The notes below the pieces were generated by a model that saw only the letters and a list, made by a program, of their open reading frames with translations, did not search any database and was not told where the DNA came from. A DNA stretch of 64,000 bases from assembly GCA_032055545.1 (NCBI GenBank), contig DAMBQR010000001.1:83492-147491 (forward strand), given 5' to 3'. Source of the DNA: Pseudescherichia sp032055545 (GTDB lineage: Bacteria > Pseudomonadota > Gammaproteobacteria > Enterobacterales > Enterobacteriaceae). Positions 8,078 through 16,828 of the stretch are shown in pieces. A program made the translations under genes and the position numbers. Within the stretch, counting starts at the first letter, position 1. Each line of letters starts with the position of its first letter.

Positions 8078-9040
8078 TTAAAAAGCGCTCGCTACCCGTG
8101 CCAGCCCCTCTTCCAGGGTTTCTACTTGCCCCGTTCCTACAAAACAGCAGGCGATCTGACGCTTCAGCGATTCCGGTACAGGCTCGCTTCCCACCAGGCA
8201 GCGCTCAATCCAGCGGGCGGTGACCTCCGGATCTTTGCTGGCGGGCAACGCAGCCTGCACCGTTTCGTCCTGCCGCTCGCTCACAACCCGCGCGCCCTGG
8301 GCATCGATCAGCGTCAGCTGCGGACAGCGTTGAGGGTTGGCATACACCTCCCCCTCCGTACCGTGCATCAGCAACCCGCGTCCGCCGATATCGCCAAAGA
8401 ACTTCGCCACCCGCGTGACGTACTCGGGATGAGAGACGCTCGAGAGACGCAGGGCAGCATCTTCCGCAAAGGGGGTCGCCAGCTTGGCCAGGGTATGGGC
8501 GCTGTTACGCACCCCCATACGCCAGCGCATATCCAGCTGCTTCTCCAGCGGCGGACAGAGCGCGCTGATGGGCACGTATACCGGATTTCGCCCCTCCAGC
8601 TTCGCCTGCGCCTGGCCAGCGGTCAGGGTCGGCTCAATGCCCAGCAGCCGAAAAATGGTTTCCGAGATGACGCGGTCGGGATCTTCGCTCACGCCGTGCA
8701 CCAGTACCGGAAAGCCAAGCCGCTGGAGCAGCATCGCCAGCAGCGGAGTCAGGTTCGCCTGCCTGCGCGCACCGTTATAGGTAGGAATGACAACAGGCAT
8801 CGGCTTAGCTACCGGTGGGGTCAGACGCATGGTCCGGGCCTGCATCGCCTCGTAGAAGCCCAGCATCTCCGCCTCACCCTCTCCCTTGATACGCAGGGCG
8901 ATCAGGATCGCGCCCATCTCCAGATCCGCTACCTCGCCGTTAAGCATGTGGCTGTACAACGCCCGTGCGGTATCAAAATCCAGATCGCGGGCGTGATTTT
9001 TACCCCGCCCGACCTCTTTGATGATTTTGCGGAAATCCAT
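8078..9040 (-). CDS. ybiB: YbiB (TrpD2-type glycosyltransferase-fold nucleic-acid-binding protein)
   Basis: A 320-residue protein the same length as E. coli YbiB. It has the anthranilate phosphoribosyltransferase (TrpD) fold: a helical N-terminal domain (MDFRKIIKEVGRGKNHARDL) and an alpha/beta domain with VIPTYNGARRQANLTPLLA. TrpD2 proteins lack tryptophan-pathway activity and are reported to bind nucleic acids. In E. coli it is LexA-regulated together with dinG, and here it lies 28 nt downstream of dinG, probably in one SOS transcript. Confidence 0.93.
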   Translation of the reverse strand: MDFRKIIKEVGRGKNHARDLDFDTARALYSHMLNGEVADLEMGAILIALRIKGEGEAEMLGFYEAMQARTMRLTPPVAKPMPVVIPTYNGARRQANLTPLLAMLLQRLGFPVLVHGVSEDPDRVISETIFRLLGIEPTLTAGQAQAKLEGRNPVYVPISALCPPLEKQLDMRWRMGVRNSAHTLAKLATPFAEDAALRLSSVSHPEYVTRVAKFFGDIGGRGLLMHGTEGEVYANPQRCPQLTLIDAQGARVVSERQDETVQAALPASKDPEVTARWIERCLVGSEPVPESLKRQIACCFVGTGQVETLEEGLARVASAF

Positions 9041-9068
9041 AGCTAACTCCTTGCGTCATACATCGTGG

Positions 9069-11213
9069 TCAGCGCCGCCGACGACGACTCTGTTTTGGTT
9101 TGCTTTTTACTATAACGTCAGGCACGTCCGGTTGGGAAATAGGAAAAACAGGCAGCGCGTCGAGCAGCCGTTTCCCGTAGCCTTTGGAGAGCAGCCGCCG
9201 GTCGTAGATCACCACTTCGCCCCGACAGCTGTGGCTACGGATCAGCCTTCCCACCTGCTGGATAAGGTTGAAGGAGGCGCTCGGCAGGCTCTGAACCTCA
9301 AAGGGATAGCGATTGAGGCTTTTCAGCCACTCGCCTTCGGTGATCACCACCGGGCTATCGATAGGTGGAAAAGCGATCTTATGGATGTGTACCTGGGTCA
9401 GGTAGTCCCCTTTCAGATCCAGCCCCTCGGCAAACGACTGAAGCCCGACCAGCACGCTGCGCCCACCCTCGTCAATGCGCTTGCGGTGTAGCTCCACCAG
9501 CCGGTAGCGGGGTTGATCCCCCTGCACCAGCAGCATCAGGCGCAGATCGGTCACAAAGGTCAGGAACAGCTGCATGGCGCGGTTGCTGGCAAACAGCACC
9601 AGCATGCCGGGGTGCGCTTTTTTCTCAACCTGCTCGCGGAAGTAGGCCGCCATCTCGGCGATATGCTTCTCTTCGTGCTCCATCAGCGGCTCGTAGCGCA
9701 TCTGCGGGATCACCAGCCTGCCCTGCTCAATATGATTAAAGGGCGAGTCGAGAGTCACGAAGCGATCCCCGGCTTTCTCCTTCAGGCCACTCATCTCCTG
9801 TAACCGGGAGAAGCTATTCAGGGAGCGTAAGGTGGCCGAGGTGACGACGATATGCGGCACGCTTCGCCACAGCAGCTTCTCCAGCTGATCGCTGACGCGG
9901 ATGCCGACGCAGTGGAAGAAGAGGTGCATCTGCCCCTCTACCAGTTCACGGGTGGCCCACTTGGTTACCGGTGCACCCGACGCCTGAGCCATTGAGGCCA
10001 GCCGCCACAGCTTGCTCTGGCTCTCAAACATGCCCAGGGCGCGGTTCATCTGCAAAATCACCCGGTGCAGGCGGACAATGTCGTGCTGACCGCTCTTTTC
10101 GCTAAGGTCGTTTAAGAACAGCTCCGCCAGCCCGCGCAGCATCTCGGTCAGCTTCGCCAGCCGCAGACAGATCTCCATCACCTCGTCAGGCAGCTCGCCC
10201 ATGGCAAAGCGGTGCTCCGCCTCCGTACCGGCAGGCATGTAAAGCCCGAGAATAGCGTTCAGCGAGGCGATAAGCTCATACAGCTCTTCACAGTGTGCGT
10301 TGAGCCGCTCCGGCAGCGCCAGCGGCGGCGTGGTCTTCGGACGGAACTGCTCCATGCAGGTCGCTACCAGCTTGCTGAAGAGATCGAGCTGCAGCCGATA
10401 CCAGGGGGCGGTGATCTCGGCGCTCATCTCCAGCGCGTCGCGGGCGACGTCCGGCAGATGGTGGCCCTCATCCAGCACCAGCAGCAGATTCTTTGGCTCC
10501 GGCAGCACCGCCTCTGACTCCATCGCCGCCATGACCAGCGCGTGGTTGGCTACCACAACTTCGACCTCCTGCACCTCGCGGCGGGCGACAAAGAACGGGC
10601 ACTCACGGTAGTAGTGGCAGTTGCGGTTCAGGCAGCTGGCCTTGTCGGTGCTGAGCCGCCGCCAGAGGTTATCTTCAATGTTCTGATCGGTGTGATCGCG
10701 CAGGCCGTCCCAGCGGTAGCTGTCGAGGTCGGCCTTGAGTTTGGCGCAGCGCTGCTGCTCCTCTTTGCTGTTGGGCGTCAGCTCGTCATCGAGAAAGGCC
10801 AGCAGATCCTGCTGGGTAGCTTCGCTGCTGGCAAGGGCCGTCAGGTTGCGTGGACAGACGTAGCGTCCGCGGCCAAAGGCAGCGGTAAAGCGCAGATCCG
10901 GGATAATCTTCTTCAGCAGCGGGAGATCCTTACTGAAGATCTGATCCTGCAATGCCACGTTGGCGGTGCTGATCACCAGCGTCTTCTGCTCTTCGCGAGC
11001 GATGGCGATGCCGGGGATCAGATAAGAGAGAGTCTTACCGACGCCGGTCGGCGCCTCAATGGCCAGATGCCGTCCCTCCTCCCCGGCCAGGGTTTTGGCG
11101 ACGTCAGCGATCATCTGCCGCTGCGGTGCGCGCGGGATAAAGTCGGGGATCTGTTGCTGTAGCGCCTTATACCAGGCGGCAATCTGCGCTTTCAGCGCGG
11201 CGGAAAGAGCCAT
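9069..11213 (-). CDS. dinG: ATP-dependent DNA helicase DinG
   Basis: A 714-residue XPD-like superfamily 2 helicase. Walker A is EAPTGVGKT (53-61). The iron-sulfur cysteines lie in RYVCPRN and KASCLNRNCHYYRECPF, and the Walker B box is DEGH. The helicase C-terminal motif QQVGRLIRS is intact. DinG unwinds DNA 5' to 3' and resolves R-loops and DNA/RNA hybrids after damage. A LexA box upstream supports SOS induction. E. coli has ybiA between dinG and rhlE; it is absent here. Confidence 0.96.
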   Translation of the reverse strand: MALSAALKAQIAAWYKALQQQIPDFIPRAPQRQMIADVAKTLAGEEGRHLAIEAPTGVGKTLSYLIPGIAIAREEQKTLVISTANVALQDQIFSKDLPLLKKIIPDLRFTAAFGRGRYVCPRNLTALASSEATQQDLLAFLDDELTPNSKEEQQRCAKLKADLDSYRWDGLRDHTDQNIEDNLWRRLSTDKASCLNRNCHYYRECPFFVARREVQEVEVVVANHALVMAAMESEAVLPEPKNLLLVLDEGHHLPDVARDALEMSAEITAPWYRLQLDLFSKLVATCMEQFRPKTTPPLALPERLNAHCEELYELIASLNAILGLYMPAGTEAEHRFAMGELPDEVMEICLRLAKLTEMLRGLAELFLNDLSEKSGQHDIVRLHRVILQMNRALGMFESQSKLWRLASMAQASGAPVTKWATRELVEGQMHLFFHCVGIRVSDQLEKLLWRSVPHIVVTSATLRSLNSFSRLQEMSGLKEKAGDRFVTLDSPFNHIEQGRLVIPQMRYEPLMEHEEKHIAEMAAYFREQVEKKAHPGMLVLFASNRAMQLFLTFVTDLRLMLLVQGDQPRYRLVELHRKRIDEGGRSVLVGLQSFAEGLDLKGDYLTQVHIHKIAFPPIDSPVVITEGEWLKSLNRYPFEVQSLPSASFNLIQQVGRLIRSHSCRGEVVIYDRRLLSKGYGKRLLDALPVFPISQPDVPDVIVKSKPKQSRRRRR

Positions 11214-11227
11214 CGGGAGACCTGAAA

Positions 11228-11247
11228 TACTGTATAAACAGCCACTA
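11228..11247 (-). promoter_or_regulatory. LexA (SOS) box of dinG
   Basis: TACTGTATAAACAGCCACTA lies 14 nt upstream of the dinG start. From memory it is nearly identical to the atypical dinG SOS box of E. coli: the second half-site is imperfect in both. Such a box predicts induction by DNA damage. Confidence 0.8.
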
Positions 11248-11272
11248 TTGTCTCACGATCGTTGGTCTGCGG

Positions 11273-11304
11273 CAAAAGAAAAGCCCGGCTTTGCGGCCGG
11301 GCTT
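11273..11304 (-). terminator. Rho-independent terminator after rhlE
   Basis: Read on the minus strand, AAGCCCGGC and GCCGGGCTT pair around a 6-nt loop and are followed by a T-rich stretch. It separates rhlE from dinG. Confidence 0.85.
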
Positions 11305-11309
11305 CAGGA

Positions 11310-12671
11310 TTACTGCGATGCCGCCGGTTTACGCGGACGGCGACGGCGCGCCTGCTCCCCGGCAGGCTTCGCGTCACCGCTGCGGCGCGGCTGGCTTGAT
11401 TTTGGCGCGCCGCCTTCGCTGCGTCCTTCATTACGGCGCGGCTGCTGCTGGCCGCGACCGCCGCCCTGCCCGCGTCCACCGCCGCCACCACGCTGCTGGC
11501 GACCGTTCTGGATCGGCTCGGCTTTGATAGAGGCATCCGGCTCATAGCCCGGCAGAGCAATGCGCGGGATCTCTTTTTTCAGCAGGCGCTCAATGTCGCG
11601 CAGCAGCTTGTGCTCGTCCACGCAGACCAGCGACAGTGCTTCGCCGGTCGCCGCTGCACGACCGGTACGACCGATGCGGTGCACGTAGTCTTCCGGCACG
11701 TTCGGCAGCTCGTAGTTAACCACGTGCGGCAGCTCCTCAATATCCAGGCCACGGGCAGCAATGTCGGTTGCCACCAGCACGCGGATGTCGCCGGATTTAA
11801 AATCGGCCAGCGCACGGGTACGTGCACCCTGGCTCTTGTTACCGTGGATGGCGGCGCTGCGGATGCCGTCTTTATTCAGCTGCTCCGCCAGGTGGTTCGC
11901 ACCGTGCTTGGTGCGGGTAAAGACCAGCACCTGCTGCCAGTTGCCCTCGCCAATCATCTGCGACAGCAGCTCGCGCTTGCGTTTCTTATCAACAAAGTGA
12001 ACGTGCTGGGTCACCTGCTCAGAGGCGGTGTTGCGGCGCGCGACTTCGATCTCCAGCGGGTTATGCAGCAGCTTCTCCGCCAGGGTTTTGATCTCATCCG
12101 AGAAGGTCGCGGAGAAGAGCAGATTCTGGCGCCTGGCCGGCAGCTTCGCCAGCACGCGGCGAATATCGTGGATAAAGCCCATGTCCAGCATGCGGTCCGC
12201 TTCGTCCAGCACCAGGATCTCAATTCCATCCAGCTTAACGGCGTTCTGGTGCTCAAGGTCCAGCAGACGGCCCGGCGTGGCGATCAGGACGTCAACGCCG
12301 CCGCGCAGCTTCATCATCTGTGGGTTAATGCTCACACCGCCGAAAACCACCAGCGAGCGAACGTTGAGGTACTGACTGTACTCACGCACGTTCTCGCCTA
12401 CCTGTGCCGCCAGCTCGCGGGTCGGGGTGAGGATCAGCGCACGTACCGGGCGACGCCCCTTGGCGTGCGGTTCGCTGGTAATCAGGCGCTGCAGCAGCGG
12501 CAGGGTAAAGCCCGCCGTTTTACCGGTGCCGGTCTGGGCGCTGGCCATCAGGTCGCGTCCCTGCAGCACGGCGGGGATCGCCTGTTGCTGGATCGGGGTG
12601 GGTTCGCGGTAGCCCTGCTCGGCAACGGCGCGCAGGATCTCAGGGTTTAAACCCAGTGCTTCAAAAGACAT
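11310..12671 (-). CDS. rhlE: ATP-dependent RNA helicase RhlE
   Basis: A 453-residue DEAD-box helicase. The Q motif is PTPIQQQAIP, Walker A is AQTGTGKT (45-52), then LVLDEADRML, SAT (LLFSATF), ARGLDIEELP and HRIGRTGR. The C-terminal tail from about residue 385 is rich in G, R and Q with RGGGGG repeats, an RNA-binding extension. RhlE helps ribosome maturation and RNA turnover with the degradosome. In E. coli the TetR gene cecR lies just upstream in divergent orientation; here only a 207-bp gap separates rhlE from ybhG. Confidence 0.96.
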   Translation of the reverse strand: MSFEALGLNPEILRAVAEQGYREPTPIQQQAIPAVLQGRDLMASAQTGTGKTAGFTLPLLQRLITSEPHAKGRRPVRALILTPTRELAAQVGENVREYSQYLNVRSLVVFGGVSINPQMMKLRGGVDVLIATPGRLLDLEHQNAVKLDGIEILVLDEADRMLDMGFIHDIRRVLAKLPARRQNLLFSATFSDEIKTLAEKLLHNPLEIEVARRNTASEQVTQHVHFVDKKRKRELLSQMIGEGNWQQVLVFTRTKHGANHLAEQLNKDGIRSAAIHGNKSQGARTRALADFKSGDIRVLVATDIAARGLDIEELPHVVNYELPNVPEDYVHRIGRTGRAAATGEALSLVCVDEHKLLRDIERLLKKEIPRIALPGYEPDASIKAEPIQNGRQQRGGGGGRGQGGGRGQQQPRRNEGRSEGGAPKSSQPRRSGDAKPAGEQARRRRPRKPAASQ

Positions 12672-12878
12672 AACAACTCCGAACCGCCCCGACCGTTTCA
12701 GGTGTAGTTTTCAGGGAGATAGATAACGAAACAGATGACAAAAACCACAGTGTCATGAAGGGGCGGAGTGTACCAGCTTTTGTGACGCGCCGCATAAAAT
12801 ATCCCATAAGGCATTTCCCCAATCCATAAGTTCGATAAGGTTATCCCCATGCATATAAATGCAAGGAGGCCTAAGTCT

Positions 12879-13874
12879 ATGAAAAAACCCGTCGTTGCTC
12901 TGCTGGCGGTGGTGGTTGTGCTGGCCGCTGCCGTCGGCGGCTGGCTGTGGTATCAGAGCCACCAGGATCGCGGCTTAACCCTCTACGGCAACGTCGATAT
13001 CCGCACGGTCAATATGAGCTTTCGCGTTGGCGGCCGCCTCGCGTCCCTTGCCGTTGACGAAGGGGATGCGATCCAAGCCGGGCAGGTGCTGGGGGCGCTG
13101 GACAAAGCGCCTTACGAAAACGCGCTAATGCAGGCCAACGCGAGCGTCGCCGTCGCCCAGGCGCAGTACGACCTGATGCAGGCGGGCTATCGCGATGAGG
13201 AGATTGCCCAGGCCGCGGCGGCGGTGCGGCAGGCCAAAGCGGCTTACGACTACGCACAGAACTTCTACGCCCGCCAGCAGGGTTTGTGGAAAAGCCGCAC
13301 CATTTCAGCCAACGATCTGGAAAACGCCCGTTCGTCCCGGGATCAGGCTCAGGCAACGCTGAGATCCGCCGAGGATAAGCTCAGCCAGTACCGCACCGGT
13401 AACCGCCCGCAGGATATCGCCCAGGCGAAGGCCAGCCTTGAACAGGCTCAGGCCCAGCGGGCGCAGGCCGAGCTGGATCTGCATGACACTACCCTGGTGG
13501 CTCCCTCCAACGGCACGCTGATGACCCGCGCCGTAGAGCCGGGCAGCATGCTCAACGCGGGCAGCACCGTGCTGACCCTGTCGCTGACCCGCCCGGTATG
13601 GGTTCGCGCCTATATTGATGAACCCAATCTGGGCCGGGCCAACCCCGGCAGCGAACTGCTGCTCTACACCGATGGCCGTCCGGAGAGGCCCTATCGCGGT
13701 AAGGTAGGCTTCGTCTCCCCTACCGCCGAGTTCACACCGAAAACCGTCGAAACGCCGGATCTGCGCACCGATCTGGTCTACCGCCTGCGTATTATCGTCA
13801 CCGACGCCGATGACGCCCTGCGTCAGGGAATGCCGGTCACCGTCCAGTTTAACGACGGACAGGACAATGAGTGA
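12879..13874 (+). CDS. ybhG: HlyD-family membrane fusion protein YbhG
   Basis: A 331-residue periplasmic adaptor. An N-terminal membrane anchor (about 5-26) is followed by a split biotinyl-lipoyl domain, a long alpha-helical hairpin (about residues 75-205, heptad-rich with many Ala, Gln and Glu) and a beta-barrel with VWVRAYIDEPNLG. ATG 12879 is chosen because AAGGAGG lies 9 nt upstream. It works with the YbhFSR ABC transporter, implicated in E. coli in cation and drug efflux. Its 3' end overlaps ybhF by 8 nt. Confidence 0.94.
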   Translation: MKKPVVALLAVVVVLAAAVGGWLWYQSHQDRGLTLYGNVDIRTVNMSFRVGGRLASLAVDEGDAIQAGQVLGALDKAPYENALMQANASVAVAQAQYDLMQAGYRDEEIAQAAAAVRQAKAAYDYAQNFYARQQGLWKSRTISANDLENARSSRDQAQATLRSAEDKLSQYRTGNRPQDIAQAKASLEQAQAQRAQAELDLHDTTLVAPSNGTLMTRAVEPGSMLNAGSTVLTLSLTRPVWVRAYIDEPNLGRANPGSELLLYTDGRPERPYRGKVGFVSPTAEFTPKTVETPDLRTDLVYRLRIIVTDADDALRQGMPVTVQFNDGQDNE

Positions 13875-15606
13875 CGCAGCGATCCGCCTCAATGACCTGG
13901 TGAAACGCTTTCCGGGCATGGCGAAGCCCGCCGTCGCCCCTCTCACCGCTACCATTCAGAGCGGGTATGTTACCGGGCTGGTGGGTCCCGACGGCGCGGG
14001 TAAAACCACGCTGATGCGCATGCTTGCCGGGCTGCTGAAGCCCGACGCGGGCAGCGCCCGCGTGCTGGGTCTCGATCCCATTAACGATGACCGCGCCCTG
14101 CACGCCTCGCTGGGCTATATGCCGCAGAAGTTCGGCCTGTACGAAGATCTGACGGTGATGGAGAACCTAAACCTCTATGCCGATCTGCGCAGCGTTATCG
14201 GTAATTCGCGGCAGAAAACCTTTGCCCGCTTGCTGGAATTTACCGCCCTCGGCCCCTTTACCAACCGGCTGGCAGGCAAGCTCTCCGGCGGCATGAAGCA
14301 GAAGCTGGGCCTGGCCTGTACCCTGGTGGGCGAACCGAAAGTGCTGCTGCTGGATGAACCCGGCGTCGGCGTGGATCCCATTTCCCGCCGCGAGCTGTGG
14401 CAGATGGTGCACGAGCTGGCGGGCGAAGGGATGCTGATCCTCTGGAGCACCTCCTATCTTGATGAAGCCGAGCAGTGCCGGGACGTGCTGCTGCTCAACG
14501 AAGGGGAGCTGCTGTATCAGGGCCAGCCCACGACGCTGACCCAGAGTATGGCCGGGCGCAGCTTTCTGCTGCACAGCCCGCAGGAGTCCAACCGCAGGCT
14601 GCTGCGGCGGGTACTGAGACTGCCCCAGGTGAGCGACGGCATGATCCAGGGCCGCTCGGTGCGCCTGATCCTCAAGAAAGAGGCCAGCGCAGAGGATATC
14701 CGCACTGCTGAGGGGATGCCGGAGATTGAGATAGCCGAAACCACGCCGCGCTTTGAAGATGCGTTTATCGACCTGCTCGGCGGGGCGGGAGCCCAGGAGT
14801 CGCCTCTCGGGGCGATCCTGCACACCGTGGAAGGTTCACCGGAAGAGACGGTGATTGAGGCAAAATCGCTGACCAAAAAATTTGGTGACTTTGCGGCGAC
14901 GGATAACGTCGATTTTGCCGTTAAGCGGGGAGAGATCTTCGGCCTGCTGGGGCCAAACGGTGCAGGCAAGTCTACCACCTTTAAGATGATGTGCGGCCTG
15001 CTGGTGCCCACTTCCGGCAAGGCGCTGGTGCTGGGTATGGATTTGAAGGTTAGCTCCGGCCAGGCGCGTCAGCGGCTGGGCTATATGGCGCAAAAGTTCT
15101 CTCTCTACGGCAACCTCACCGTGGAGCAGAACCTGCGCTTCTTCTCCGGCGTCTACGGCCTGCGCGGCCAGGCGCAGAGCGAGAAAATAGCCCGCATGAG
15201 CGAGGCCTTTAGCCTGACTACTATCGCCTCGCACGCCACCGACGCCCTGCCGCTGGGCTTCAAGCAGCGGCTGGCGCTGGCCTGCTCACTGATGCACGAG
15301 CCGGATATTCTGTTTCTTGACGAACCCACCTCCGGCGTCGATCCTCTCACCCGCCGCGAGTTCTGGCTGCATATCAACAGTATGGTGGAGAGAGGGGTCA
15401 CCGTGATGGTTACTACCCACTTTATGGATGAGGCCGAGTACTGTGACCGCATCGGGCTGGTCTATCGCGGAAAGCTGATCGCCCACGGCACGCCTGACGA
15501 TCTGAAAGCCCAGGCGGCGGATGCGGAACAGGCGGACCCCACCATGGAGCAGGCGTTTATTCGGCTAATAAATGACTGGGACAGGGAGCATACCGATGAG
15601 CCATAG
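13867..15606 (+). CDS. ybhF: Tandem ABC transporter ATP-binding protein YbhF
   Basis: A 579-residue fusion of two ABC ATPase domains. Domain 1 has Walker A GPDGAGKTT (about 40-48), LSGGMKQKLGLA and LLLDEPGVGVDP. Domain 2 (from about residue 330) has GPNGAGKST, a degenerate LPLGFKQRLALA in place of LSGGQ, and LFLDEPTSGVDP. ATG 13867 overlaps ybhG by 8 nt, and the 3' end overlaps ybhS by 11 nt. It powers the YbhSR permease pair. The altered second signature suggests one weak ATP site, as in other asymmetric ABC exporters. Confidence 0.94.
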   Translation: MSDAAIRLNDLVKRFPGMAKPAVAPLTATIQSGYVTGLVGPDGAGKTTLMRMLAGLLKPDAGSARVLGLDPINDDRALHASLGYMPQKFGLYEDLTVMENLNLYADLRSVIGNSRQKTFARLLEFTALGPFTNRLAGKLSGGMKQKLGLACTLVGEPKVLLLDEPGVGVDPISRRELWQMVHELAGEGMLILWSTSYLDEAEQCRDVLLLNEGELLYQGQPTTLTQSMAGRSFLLHSPQESNRRLLRRVLRLPQVSDGMIQGRSVRLILKKEASAEDIRTAEGMPEIEIAETTPRFEDAFIDLLGGAGAQESPLGAILHTVEGSPEETVIEAKSLTKKFGDFAATDNVDFAVKRGEIFGLLGPNGAGKSTTFKMMCGLLVPTSGKALVLGMDLKVSSGQARQRLGYMAQKFSLYGNLTVEQNLRFFSGVYGLRGQAQSEKIARMSEAFSLTTIASHATDALPLGFKQRLALACSLMHEPDILFLDEPTSGVDPLTRREFWLHINSMVERGVTVMVTTHFMDEAEYCDRIGLVYRGKLIAHGTPDDLKAQAADAEQADPTMEQAFIRLINDWDREHTDEP

Positions 15607-16729
15607 CGCAGTGTCCTGGCGGCGGGTACGCGCCCTGTGCGTTAAAGAGACGCGGCAGATCGTGCGCGATCCCAGCAGCTGGCTAATTGCGGTGCTGATC
15701 CCTCTCCTGCTGCTGTTTATCTTCGGCTACGGCATTAACCTCGACTCCAGCCGCCTGCGGGTGGGGATCCTGCTGGAGCAGCGCAGCGAAGAGGCGCTGG
15801 ACTTCGCTCACGCCATGACCGGCTCGCCCTATATCGATGCCACCCTCAGCGACAGCCGTCGGGAGTTGATTGAGAAGATGCAGGCCGGGCGTATTCGCGG
15901 CCTGGTGGTGATCCCGGTGGATTTCGCTGCCAATATGGCACGTCCGGGCGTGGATGCTCCCATTCAGGTGATCACCGACGGCAGCGAGCCGAACACCGCC
16001 AACTTCGTGCAGGGTTATACGGAGGGGATCTGGCAGCTATGGCAGATGCAGCGGGCGGAGGATCGGGGCGAAGAGTTTGAGCCGCTGATCGACGTCCAGA
16101 CCCGCTACTGGTTTAACCCGGCCGCCATCAGCCAGCACTTTATTATCCCCGGCGCGGTGACCATTATCATGACGGTGATCGGTGCTATCCTCACCTCGCT
16201 GGTGATCGCCCGCGAGTGGGAGCGCGGCACCATGGAGGCGCTGCTCTCCACAGAGGTGACCCGCGTAGAGCTGCTGCTCTGCAAGCTGATCCCCTACTAT
16301 TTCCTCGGCATGCTGGCGATGCTGCTCTGCATGCTGGTCTCGGTGTTTATTCTCGGCGTGCCCTACCGTGGCTCACTGATCCTGCTGTTTTTTATCAGCA
16401 GCCTGTTTTTGCTCAGCACCCTCGGGATGGGGCTGCTCATCTCTACCACGACCCGTAACCAGTTTAACGCTGCGCAGGTGGCGCTCAACGCGGCGTTTCT
16501 GCCGTCGATTATGCTGTCGGGCTTTATCTTCCAGATCGATAGCATGCCGGCGATTATCCGCGCGGTGACCTGGATCATTCCGGCGCGCTATTTTGTCAGC
16601 ACCCTGCAAAGCCTCTTCCTGGCGGGAAATATCCCGGTGGTGCTGATTGTGAATACGCTGTTTTTGCTGGCCTCGGCGGTGATGTTTATCGGCTTAACGT
16701 GGCTGAAAACCAAACGGCGACTGGATTAA
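15596..16729 (+). CDS. ybhS: ABC-2 type transporter permease YbhS
   Basis: A 377-residue permease, the same length as E. coli YbhS. One N-terminal membrane span (SWLIAVLIPLLLLFIFGYG) is followed by a large periplasmic domain (about 50-180) and five C-terminal spans with the ABC-2 motif EWERGTMEALLSTEVTR. ATG 15596 overlaps the ybhF stop by 11 nt. It pairs with YbhR to form the channel. A 99-bp REP-bearing gap, rather than an overlap, separates it from ybhR. Confidence 0.94.
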   Translation: MSHSAVSWRRVRALCVKETRQIVRDPSSWLIAVLIPLLLLFIFGYGINLDSSRLRVGILLEQRSEEALDFAHAMTGSPYIDATLSDSRRELIEKMQAGRIRGLVVIPVDFAANMARPGVDAPIQVITDGSEPNTANFVQGYTEGIWQLWQMQRAEDRGEEFEPLIDVQTRYWFNPAAISQHFIIPGAVTIIMTVIGAILTSLVIAREWERGTMEALLSTEVTRVELLLCKLIPYYFLGMLAMLLCMLVSVFILGVPYRGSLILLFFISSLFLLSTLGMGLLISTTTRNQFNAAQVALNAAFLPSIMLSGFIFQIDSMPAIIRAVTWIIPARYFVSTLQSLFLAGNIPVVLIVNTLFLLASAVMFIGLTWLKTKRRLD

Positions 16730-16747
16730 CCCCTACGCTTGTATTTT

Positions 16748-16814
16748 GCCCGGTGGCGCTGCGCTTACCGGGCCTACGGGCCTTGTAGGTCGGGTAAGCG
16801 CAGCGCCACCCGAC
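16748..16814. repeat. BIME (two inverted REP units) inside the ybh operon
   Basis: Two palindromic REP units, 16748-16773 (GCCCGGTGGCG...TTACCGGGC) and 16789-16814 (GTCGGGTAAGCG...CACCCGAC), face each other between ybhS and ybhR. REP units of this kind bind DNA gyrase, IHF or Pol I and stabilise upstream mRNA. Here they split an otherwise overlapping operon. Confidence 0.85.
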
Positions 16815-16828
16815 ATGAGGACGGCACG

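Noticed and set aside
16739..16828. N-terminal extension of ybhR upstream of 16829
   Set aside because: It would translate the REP units; the family start and length fit 16829.
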